A stretch of 64,000 nucleotides of DNA, taken from assembly GCA_034687125.1 (NCBI GenBank), contig JAQGBZ010000073.1:1-64000 (forward strand), written 5' to 3'. The first letter of the stretch is position 1. The number at the start of each line of letters is the position of its first letter. The translations under genes were made by a program, and so were the position numbers. This DNA is from Neelides folsomi (lineage: Eukaryota > Arthropoda > Collembola > Neelipleona > Neelidae). Below the pieces are notes generated by a model that was not told where the DNA came from, made no database searches, and was given only the letters and a program-made list of their open reading frames with translations. This document shows, one piece after another, positions 14,101-26,100 of the stretch.

Positions 14101-17100
14101 CCGCCTACGCCGGATAGATTCCCACTTCATTCAATCCTATTAACGGCCCTAATCGACACAGAGAACTTCATATTAGATCGAGAAGGATTCCACACTTTCC
14201 TCTCCCTTTCAGGAATCCAATTTACCTCGTTGCTGTGATGGAAGTTCGCTCCATTATGCGAATCTGAATAAATTTGCAATGCAAAAAATCCAAATACTCT
14301 CTTTCGACATTGAAAATGAATAAATGACATCCTGAACCACCCAAGAATATAAAATGAGTAAGTTTAATTCTACTACTGACTACTTATGTATTATGTAATA
14401 TACAAGTTTGGCCCTATAAAATATTTGTTTTTTCAACGATAACGATATATTGATTCATACAGATAGATTCATTAATCATTAAAATTGTGTCGTTCTATAA
14501 AAATGTTTAGCGTATATTTTCTTACTTAATGCCAACTTATAGTAATACTTACATAAGAACGTTATCCACGTACGTGATGCTCCGCTTTTTAAGTTTAAAT
14601 CCAATAATGCTACAATAATGTTAAGGTTTACAATCTAAATATTACTGCAGACATGTCTGAGATGTCTTAAAGATGTCTTACAAAAGTTCACACTACATAG
14701 TACTTATTGTAAGTATACCTGTAGGCACATAAATGTAATTGTTAATATGTATGGATCAAATCCTCACACCTTGTTAGTATCCGTTTTCCACTTTATGGTT
14801 TTTAATTCATATAATAGCAGAAGGTATTGCTCATTTTGATGTATAGTAATACTTACAATTTATATAATAAGATAGAGTTTAGCTTATTTTAGCCATCGAG
14901 ATTGAATAAATTTTTGGGCTTGAATTTAAATATTGACATCGTAATCAGTCACGCTAAATGACTTGTGTTAGTGATTTTATTTGATGTAATATTTGCGTAA
15001 AACATTCTAACGTAATGTCCTTTTGTATCAAGTTGTGTCTCTAACTATTATATTCGAAATATGGGTAGTTATTACATACTTCGTTTAAATAAATCATGTT
15101 CACAATTCAATATTTATTCGAATTATTAATTGATGGAAAGACACGTTCAATTAATTACTCCAATGTAATTTTTATCATTTATGTACTTTTAGCTACTATG
15201 TGTAATTCGCCTATTAAATGAATATTGTAATATTATAGAAAAACATTCCTTTGGTTCACTATTCTATTGGTATTGTACGCAGTATACAAAAACTCCATTT
15301 GATTTCAAATAAATTAATCTAATTTACATACCTATTATAATTTACATAATGTTGAATTATTTTCTTTGTACTGTATACTCACTCACTGAATCCCCAACCT
15401 TGTATAAAATCAATAATAATCATCCTACCACTCAACGCTCCAAGATTTTAAGCGCTCTTATGGAATCGAATTTGAAAGGAAAGGAAAAGAAACTAATCCG
15501 TTTAGTTTTCCCATTTTATTCGATTCGAGGGAATAAAACCTTTGAATATCCATTTGAAAGATTGTGATTGTTAAACCTATCCAAAGAATTTGAGTTGGAC
15601 TCGAATGGAGAGAGATTTGAATTAATTTTGACTTTTCCTCTCACTTCTACAATAAAATGCTTCGATTTTTTACGGCAAAGAGTGAGACGAAGAGATTTGG
15701 ATTACTGAAACTGAAAACACATCTCAAGTCATTTCCAGCTTAACGCCTCGGTGTTCCTCTCTATGACTTCCAATCATGATGGTTTACGAGTTGGGAATGA
15801 GCCTCAAAGCGAATCATCTCACCACCACCACCCTTTGAGAGGAGACCAACAAACTCCATAGAAGATTCTTCAATGGGTGACAACTCTATAATAGAACATC
15901 TCACACCACCAAACTTTTCAACACTTCCCACAATTCCCGTCCGCTCACCTGAGACCCAGATTTCTTAATTTGGGGATTGTAAAATTGTAATGCTCTCTCG
16001 CTTCCTACATAAACTAAGCTCCAAGCAACGCAACACCGATCCACTTCATTGGCAAAGGGACAATTGTGACAAGATGAGGACAAAATGGGGGCGATTTAAG
16101 GTGTGATTAGATTATATAACACCGAATGACACAATCTGCAAGAGCTCTTGAGTCCATCGACCGCTCAGTCAGGATTTATAATATCGAATCCTTTTGTTAT
16201 GGACCCCTGATCTTCGCTGCATGATGGGAAATCCGGAAGAGTGAAAATGTTGCGCGAGATGGTCTGGTTGAAAATTAATCAGGTGTAGTGTTTAGCTAAT
16301 CCTTACCAATAGATTTCCCCTTTTCCCTCAAAATTTTCATATTTAAAGGGCCCAAGAAATGGTGGTTCTTCAGTCTGGCAGTGTTTCTTTTTCTATTCTC
16401 ATCGCTTGGATATTCTCTGAGAATCAAAATGGCAAAAGTGGCTCTTGTAAGTTTTTCGCCAAAGTCCTTCACTCATCCCACTACGTGGGAAGAATATTCA
16501 AAATTCTCCTCAATCTCAGTCCAGATTTTTTTCAATGAGTTTTTTTTGAGGTTATTGAGATATTGAGGTTTGGGGTTCCATTCCTCAATATGACACTTGG
16601 CGGTTCTCAAGTGTTTTGACTTTTTTGAAATTACACTTTGAGACCGAACACTCCCTCGCACTTATCATATTTATAAGGAGCTTGGGAATTGAAAACGTTT
16701 GGAATCGAAAAGATTAAATTCGCCTTTCAATTCTCAAACTCTTTCATCACTGTCAACTTCATTTCACTCGCATCGGGAGGCGATTTTGAAAATCGTCCTT
16801 TGCATATTCGATGTGGAAATGAGTCGAATGAGGAGAATTTAAATGTGTTTGAATTTGCCAGAGTAAATAGAACGAATTTATCTTCTTCCAGATATCAATG
16901 CTTCTGGTCCTCTTCGCTTGCATTCATCTCAGCGTTGGAGGACACCGGTAAGAAAAAGACAGCCGCCTTCTATTAAGATATCCCTTTCATCCTTTTATAT
17001 TCTCCTGGAACTTCCATGATTATTCATTTTCTGGCTTTGAAAGAGGCAAAGGCTTTCTCATTCATTTACTCAATTACCCGATTCCTTAGTTGATGAGAAT

Positions 17101-20100
17101 TTAATGAATTATTCCTCTTCTTTTCAATCTCAAAGAGCTGGGGACCAAGTTGCGTTATCCTCCTCTCAGGCTTGGCCCCAAACACACAGAACCCAAGTGT
17201 GTGGGGGTTTATGTTTAATTCAGATCATATGGATCTACGCAATGAGTTGTGGAAGTAGGGATATTATCCGATATAAACCCTCGCTCCTTTCAACTTTCGT
17301 TTAACTTTCTAACTCAACTCTCTTGTTCTACATATGTCCACAATGGTGTGGGTTAACTTTTTAATTATTAAAAAATATTTTAGAAAATACGGTCATGGAG
17401 GCGGCGGCGGTGGATATGGGCATAAAGGATACGGTGGAGGCGGCGGCTACGGGCACAAAGGATATGGAGGAGGCGGCGGCGGATATGGCCATAAAGGATA
17501 CGGAGGAGGTGGAGGTGGAGGTGGATATGGACACAAAGGATACGGAGGAGGTGGAGGTGGATATGGACACAAAGGATACGGAGGAGGTGGAGGTGGATAT
17601 GGACACAAAGGATATGGCGGTGGCGGCGGTGGAGGCGGTTATGGGCACAAAGGGTAGGTTTCTCAGAAAATTCTTTCTTTATATTATTTGTTGGCGATTC
17701 TAAATAAAAAGGCTCATGTGTGAATCTTTCCTTTCTCTCCAGGTACGGAGGATATGGAGGATAAACAAGGAAAGAATTCTCTTAATAACCAACTTCTTTC
17801 ACCTCTAGTCCTCAGTCTTACATGTTCAAGGAATGCGGTTTCAAATGCTATTTCGTACTCTCAAAGTTTTCTCAAATAAAGTGGAGCAATAACAACTTCT
17901 CGCATAAATATCATTATTTCTCTCATATAACTAACATTAAGTTCTACATATACCATATGGTATACCAACTTTGATAGCAAGCTGTGGATATTAAGACTGT
18001 AAATAACAAAAGAATCATCCCCACTCAGTTGGCAGACTTGTTTCGTATCATCTCTATTAATTTTTCTTCCTTTTAATTCCGCCTTAATTCTCATTCTTGA
18101 CTCGAGCGAGAGTCATTAGCTCAAAGAGTGAGAGGAAATAAAAATAATAAAGGGAGGACTGTAGTGACTTGAGACGCCTTTTCCAGTAGCTAAATGGAAT
18201 AAGGAAGGAAGACTTTTCCACTTTAAATCCTTTGTAAATTGAGAAAAAGGTTCGCGAAAGGAGAAATTATGCCATTTTAAACTTTAGCACAAACTATAAC
18301 AATGATATGTTACGCACTGGTTCCGCGAGAATGAAACATGGACCTCAATTGGGAAAGTGAAAAAAGGCAGAGTTCACTTGAGATTTTTCGTACAAAACAT
18401 ACACGTGCGCATCTTGAATCCCAATTTGGAATCTGGAAGGACCGGCAAGATCTCAATTGAGCAAGACTTAACTTCTTTCTCCATTGAACTAATCGACCAT
18501 CCGTAATGCCTGATAATCTAATCTAATTGCGGAAGAGATAGGAAAGGGAGATAAAAGAATTTGCATAAAAACATCCTTTATCCTCTCCCAAACTAGACCA
18601 AATCCAAGACGAAAATGTAAATGGTACAATTTGTATTGTGTCAATTCTTAAGATTCTCAACTAATCCGTCATAAGTCGTCACGTCTCTAGCCGAGGAGGA
18701 GAAATGTAACTAATAATGAATTCATTTGCAGTTTGGAGAATGAGAACGAAGGGATGTTATAAATATACTTATTTAAGTAAAATAAAAAAGGCTACTGACC
18801 CTCAAGCACCCCATTTCTCAAAATCTTATTCCATCTATTCCATTATTAGGTTTGAGTTCTATTCTTATTTTCTTATACGAACATATGATACATATATTTA
18901 GTATTGCCTACATAAGTAGAGTATATCTCTCCTTCCTTCGCTCACAATGATAAGTGATGGGATTGCGGACACTCCGCAAGTTTCCCAAGCCTTTAAGGGC
19001 CAAAGAGAGCAATTTATTAAGAGAACCATTTCATTTTTAATGATTCAGTTGGACCGTAGGAGGCTTTCCAACTTAACCCACTGTCCCAAACTCAAATTCA
19101 ATAAACTCAAGTGAATTTGTCTCTAATAGAATTGCGTGTTGTAGTGGAGAAAGACAAAATGTTGGAGGATGACTTGTTTAGTTGTTGAGCCCTACGTCAT
19201 CCTCATGCCCTCATACATTTATGTATTCTTATAAAACCAATGTATTATGTAAGTATATTATACAAATTATGTACTTGTGTTACATGTGAATAAGTAGAGT
19301 ATACAGTCCTTTTAGATCACGAGAAAAGTCAGTTTCAGTTATAATACTTCAGAGTTTTTGGACGTAAGAATAAACACACTATGTAGTATAGTAGCAAACA
19401 AACCAAGTCTACTTTGTTTCATTCTGTGCATTTTTCCTTTTTAAGAATTCAAGATACTTTCCTTGTTTTTGTTTATTTTTTATATTTTAATGGAATTACC
19501 CGTCACTCTTCCCTTCCAAAATTATGTTGTTCCTCGAAATATTTCGTTAACAAGGACAATGTGTAGTAAGTTAGAAGCCCATGAAGAAGTCAAATGTATC
19601 TCATCGAAACTTTTTGACGTTGAAAACATGGAAAAGATAATTAGCGGGAAACAAGAAGGATGAGCGCATGCAGTGTAGTTACAATATCCATTAACGCGAG
19701 ATGCATCGTGCTTTACGGTTCCTGTATTTTATTTAAGTCCTATGGTAATCCCATATCCATTACTCAATTTGATAGCTACTCGAGTTACCACCATAGAGTG
19801 AGTGTCGGTGGAGGTTCCCAGGAGAATCCTCAACTTTGCAACAACATTCGTTGACATTAGCATATAAAGGGAGGCGAAATGAGGTGTAATTAACTATTAA
19901 CTCCAATAATGCTTCCTTCCCCCCAATTCCCATTATATGGGTCAAAGGTCGTGGGGATTGGCCGGAAGTCTCAACACAATGGTTTTTTCATCTCCCTTTC
20001 AGTAGTTGGTGAAAGATGAGGGAGAGAGAATTTGAAGAGCTTAAGGTTACTTACCCGAAGCTTTTCTCCGTACATCCCCCATCTCTTCATCTGTAAAAGG

Positions 20101-23100
20101 AAAAGAGGCTTATGACCACTGGCTAAATATCAGTTGAAAGAACCTTAAAGAAGAAGTTGTGGAGAAAAGAATATATATTCAAGTACCAGAGTTGAGTGCA
20201 CTGAGATCTCCATGTTCGCAGCAATCTGTACAATAGCTACACATGCTAGTTAAGCAATAAGTTTTGAAGGGCCTAAGTGTCCTAAACTCCTCATGAGCGG
20301 AGGCGGCTAGCAACTCACTTCCTCTCCGATCATCCCCTCCGCTCGACTGAAAGGTTTGAGAATGAGGCGACCCGAACTACCCGCCTGCTGCCACGCTCAA
20401 GACTTCCTTCGATCTCTCACTGGGCCCAAAATAAACGCATGCGTTGGGTCCTTCATCTCTTCACTCAGGAAATAGTAGAACTAACGTTGGGATACCTTTT
20501 TCATACTTACTTCGACCACTGTACATCCACACCATGGTATATCCGTTTGTATTTACCAACTATACATAGATGAAAGAGGAAGAGCACTTCTGGAGTGTGG
20601 ACGGAATATGTATACTATTTCTACGAGAGAGATCGGATCCTCTCAACACACCACAGACAACACACGTTTCTTGAACGTCAAAAAGGAACAGACAATGATA
20701 TTTACACATGGAAGGGTCTCAAGTACCGACTTGGGTCCAGGCCGGAAATTATGCCAAAAAAAGAAGAGCGGAAGAACTCCCGTAGCCTATTTTATTTTTC
20801 CCCATCTTCAACTTTTTGCGAACAATTTATATCAATTTCACTCCGCATCTTGTCGGAATGCCCCTTCTAATCTCTCACATCCTTTCGAGAGCTCCCCAAC
20901 TCCTGGAAATGGTTTCCAATTCACCCTCTATCACATTTAAATAATAAGTAGGAAACCAAGTCGTGGAAAACCAGGAAACCTTAAACAACTTTCCTCGCCA
21001 ACAATTTATGAACTTTTCCTTAACCCGATAAAGTTTTGCGTCTCCACTTACTGTCTTTACTTACAAACCAATGATAATAAATATTAATGGCCGTGATCAT
21101 TTTATTAGATTCTTAGTCAAATAAGGCGCCTATTTATTCTCTCCATATTCACGATATTTAATGAGGAGTGCTTAAAAGTAATTCTTTATTTTAACATTGC
21201 TGATGAGACTTTCATCCAGGAGATCATTTTGAGAGGAAAATTCCTCTTACACGCCACTTGAAGATTTTAAACGTACTTCAATGGAGTTTTAGTCTTGGAG
21301 CTAATAAATAATTATGGAAATTCTTTCACTATAGGTATTACTAGATATTTAGCAATTTAGTATACTTAAACCATATACCATATACCAATTTAGTATGCAA
21401 TTATGCAAACATTTAAGTAAAAGCATAACAGTGATATTAATATAGGGAAGTATAGTTCAGGATCATATATTTAATAAGTCCTTATGCTCCAATACTTTAA
21501 CCAAATTTCGGCTAATTAACTCAGCGAGACAAGAAATTGGTTAAAAGAGACGCAATAAAGGGGAACGTCTCAATCGCAGGGTTCATTTGTGAATAAGTGG
21601 CAGAATAAGTGCATTGAGTTCACTGTAGCATAAATCATGTTCTTCATCAGCCGTAAAGATTAATTATTATACTTGAGGGAGGCAGAGGACAGAACTTTAA
21701 TTGGAGGAGAAGAAAATTGAACATTTTACCCTCCCTTTGAACCGAGCATAAAAGCTATACGTTTTCTCATTCCTCAGGAGAGGAGGGAAAATGAGACTTG
21801 GGATAAGTTATTAAACTTAACCATGAAGGAGCCGCTTCCTTCCTTGATTCAATTTTTTGTTTTTCCACTCAAAATTTGATCGTTCTATTTGTCACATAAT
21901 AATAGAAATTCCTAGACCTCAAAACCAGAAGTGTGATATTACAACTTTATAGAGCAATATACCTGTGCACTCAACCTCTATACTATACTTCCATATTATT
22001 ATTAACAAGGCTCTTTGATGTTCCGAACAGATACGAAGGTATGGGAAGTCTCTAGATGTTAAAGTTTCAAAAGGTCCACGAGATTTATGAAGGTCTGAGG
22101 AGGAGCATAAAGATCTCTTAACTATCGTAACGTCGTAAGTAATACACTTAAGTCTCCACGTGCCCAACTATTCTCCACAGAATTCCATATCCTGCTCTTT
22201 CTTTGATCTTTCTAATTTCTTATAAGAACTTATAGATCTCACTGATACTAACTATATTATGTTTAATCATATATAGAGCACTACCCCCTCAAATCCAGAG
22301 CTTCTCATTACTCACATTGTGGTAGGAGTAAAACGGCTATGTGGTATAAAGAAAAGCCGTCTTCCGAACCGGGGAATATGAAAGTTTTTGCGGAGTGGGT
22401 CACACTCACACATCCGAAATCCGGAAAGCAGGCAAGGAGCTGTCTTATTACATTTGGAGTTGAATTTGCCATCGCCACTCTCAGAATGTTTGGGTATACA
22501 TGTTGGGTATACATGTTTGGGTATGCAATGTTTGAGTATACGTGTATGTAATACTACATTCAAGGTAATAGTAAATACAGAAACTATGTATGCATGCTAT
22601 AATAGTATATCCTCACAAGTGGGACATTGGGGGCTGGATAAAAACCGAAGATTACCTCTCTACTTCACTCGGAAGAAGGAAACAAGGGTTTGTTGGATGG
22701 GTTTAAACATTAATGCTTTTGCATAATTTACTCAGCTCACCATTTGGTTGACTGGCGGACCGTTCCGCAGCTTTGGTCCGCATCTGAAGGAGCTGTTGCT
22801 GGTGGTGAGGATTCCTCTTCTCCTCTCGCCCTCTCCTCATTTCGGATCCTGCTGAGGGACGTTCGTGTGAGAAATTCATTCTCCTCTCGTGTGAAGAAAT
22901 CTCGGCTCTAATGGTGTTGCAGGAGCGGAGCACAGGTATTGGAATGAGACTCTTCCGATTTCCCGGCGCCTAAACATCATTAAGAATAGGATGAAAGTAA
23001 ATTGTGCCGCCGTGGTGTTCATTCTTTCTTTGGTCTGCTCAGTTTGCCACGTTGTTTAAGATTCACATCAGGGAGTTTGGTCTCCGAATCTCCCCGAATC

Positions 23101-26100
23101 GACAAAAGGGAAGATGAGAGGCAGATGGGAAGAAGGGAAAAGAATCCATCAGCTCTTCATTGAATATTCAATATTTCCCAATGTTGAGCCCTCCATTTTG
23201 AACCTTTTGGGTCGTCTCAAATAAAGGAAAGTGTAGAGTTTGACGTTGACTTTGCCGCCACTCCTTCCATCATGAAAAGTGTACGAAGTTACATAATGTC
23301 ATTTGAGAGTCAAGAGACGATTCCGAATGCTGAATGTACATAACATCCATAAATACATTCCCAAAGCTTTCCATTGTCTCTTTTAAAGTCTGATGTGTCT
23401 TTGGTTAGCATAGGGCCATTCTCACTTGTTTCTTAAACAGTTTCCTTTCTGCATAAATAAGCCTAAATGGGCCTCTAGCCCATTCCCTATTTCCCTTCCC
23501 AGTGATACCTCGATAAATTGGAGTTAAAAGTATGTTTTAATATATTATTCATAGGGTCGGATGTGTTGTGCCGTGACTCAAACCTTCACCTCCCAACTAC
23601 CATGGTTCAGAGATGTGGATGTATGACGTTGGGAGTCGAAGATTAACAACTCTGCCGTCTTTAGACTTCCTTCGTCAAATTTTAAAAGGCTTTTTATGTT
23701 CCATCCGTTCCTATTTCCTATTGGGTGAATGCAAATAGAGAAAAGGCTTGTAAACACAAGTTGATGTACCTTCCCATTTTGGTGGACCAAACTCGCACTT
23801 CGGACCAGGAATGGAGACCTCAATGGTCTCGTTGGCGTCCGCAGGATTTTCGGAGAAAGACTTCGAGATCTTTTCAGACCTTTGAGCCGAATCTATTCAA
23901 AATAATTTCATTATCATACATTTCTTCTGCTATCAGATTTCTTTTCCCACGTTTTTGAATTGAAATATGGTGTTTTGTACTATAGGAGAAATTGACAAAA
24001 TTTGGATGCAGTTCAAAAGTTTGGTCAATTCGATATAAGAACTCAAAAAACAAAGTGAGTAGAAAAAACGAAAAAAGTTAGATCCATTAGGTTCGTAATA
24101 GAAAATCTTAGAGCTGTCATTCGATTTGCTGTGCTTTCGATTGTGTATAGAATATTTGTAACGTTGTTGTACCATTTATTTGGTATTGGTATTTACTATG
24201 ACTGTATGTACATATTATATATTAAGATACCTATATTTTTATTGTATGTATGTACCTACATATTTTGTATTATATACTGTATGCACATGTGGACCTGTAT
24301 ACTGTACTGTATTAAATGTAAGAAAAAAATCTATGATTGCTAGATTTTCAGAGTTCTTCACCATAAAATAATTATATTTGATTACTCCTGCCATTAGTTT
24401 TAATGGAATTAATTACCTATTTCAATACAATTTCATCTTGCATAAATATACAATAAAAATGAAATAAAATATATTATGGTATAATTTGTTCATGAACATT
24501 ACTTAAAAGTCGCTTACAACTTCAAAGCAATTTCATCACACAGGTATTATTGGTTAAAAAACGTAGATAAAACATTAATTAACAATAAGTATCTAGAGTA
24601 TTATGTCACAGTCTCAACTGTTCGAGCTACGCGATCGTATATTACAATATATTCTAGTTTTAAAAATAATGTTCATGTAATTGTAATTATGTTATACTTA
24701 CCTACATAAATATTTATTTACTGTGGAGTATTGTATCGGTATATGCAACTCTCTTTATAACTTTATATTTAATACTTAATCAAAGTAAACATAATTGAGG
24801 CTCAACTCCTCCATTGTTTTACGTTATTAAGGAACAGGAAGAGGGTTTAATTTCTACTAATTGCATTTTGAAAAAATAATTGGATTCATTCCGACAATGT
24901 AAATCTTTCAACAAATAGTAATTAATGCCATTAATGAAATTATCATACTACATAGTAAGTATTCTACCTATGTAAAATGTAATACTTGAGAATGTAACGT
25001 ACTGTATCAGTAGATATTTAATTATGGTAGACTTTGCAAGTTAAAGCTGAAATAATTTGATGAATAATAGAAAAGTTAATTAATATGTAAGTAAGTACTA
25101 TATATTATGTACTTATGTATACGCAGACCATGCTTGTCAATACCAGTTATAATATTTGACTATTTCACATGAAATATACGTATATCCACTGTGTGTGTAA
25201 TATATTGTTCGTTTAATCCATGCACTTTTTTCATAAAATGCCTAAATCACGATATACATATTTCGTAATTAAATTTAATGACGAAGATTGTTTAAAATCA
25301 TTAAAAATGAATAATTTTGATTTTGATATAATTGAGCAAAGAGCAGTAATAAAGTTTTTAGCTCTTGAAGGTTTGAGAGGAAAGGAGATCCATCGTCGTT
25401 TAGTGGGAGTTTATGGTGAAGAGGCTAATGCCTCTAATGCAAAATGGGCTCAAAGGTATCGAACTGGTCATTTGAGCATTATTGATGGCCATAGAGAAGG
25501 AAAGCCAACAACAGTAATTCTTCCAGGAACTGTTAAATTAGTCGAAGAATTTATAAAAACAAATAAAAAAGTAATAACTAGGGCTATACGAGAAAAATTT
25601 GAAGTTGGGCTACAGATAAAATCATTCATCATCTTGGTTTAAAAAAGGTGAGTGATATTTTATAATTTAACATATTACATTATATAATATAGATTATAAT
25701 CATATAAAATTTTGTTTTTAGGTTAATAGCCAATGGGTCCCGAATGTCTTGTCTGCCGTTCAAAAAAAGAAGAGTTGATGCGTGCAGGGAAAATCTTCAA
25801 ATTCTCGTCAATGCAAATGAAGATGAATTTTTTAAAATTTTAATTACAGGTGATGAGACGTGAATTCTTCATTATGATCCGTTTAGTAAAGCTGAATCCA
25901 AACAATGGAAAAATCTTCGCTCTCCAAGAGCACAACTTCCTAAGAAGGCATTTGGAGGCAAGAAAATAATGGCGACGGTGCTCTGGAACAAAAGGGAAAT
26001 TCTTCTAATTGATTATTTAGAAAATGAAGACGAAGAAAAGAAAGAAACAATTGACCACAAAAAGTATCTCAAGACACTGAACAGTTTACGAGCTGCGATC

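Noticed and set aside
17361-17703. Long open frames on the minus strand and in a second plus frame over the GHK repeat
   Set aside because: They are by-products of the triplet repeat; only the spliced frame has a signal peptide, matching phases and a stop followed by AATAAA.
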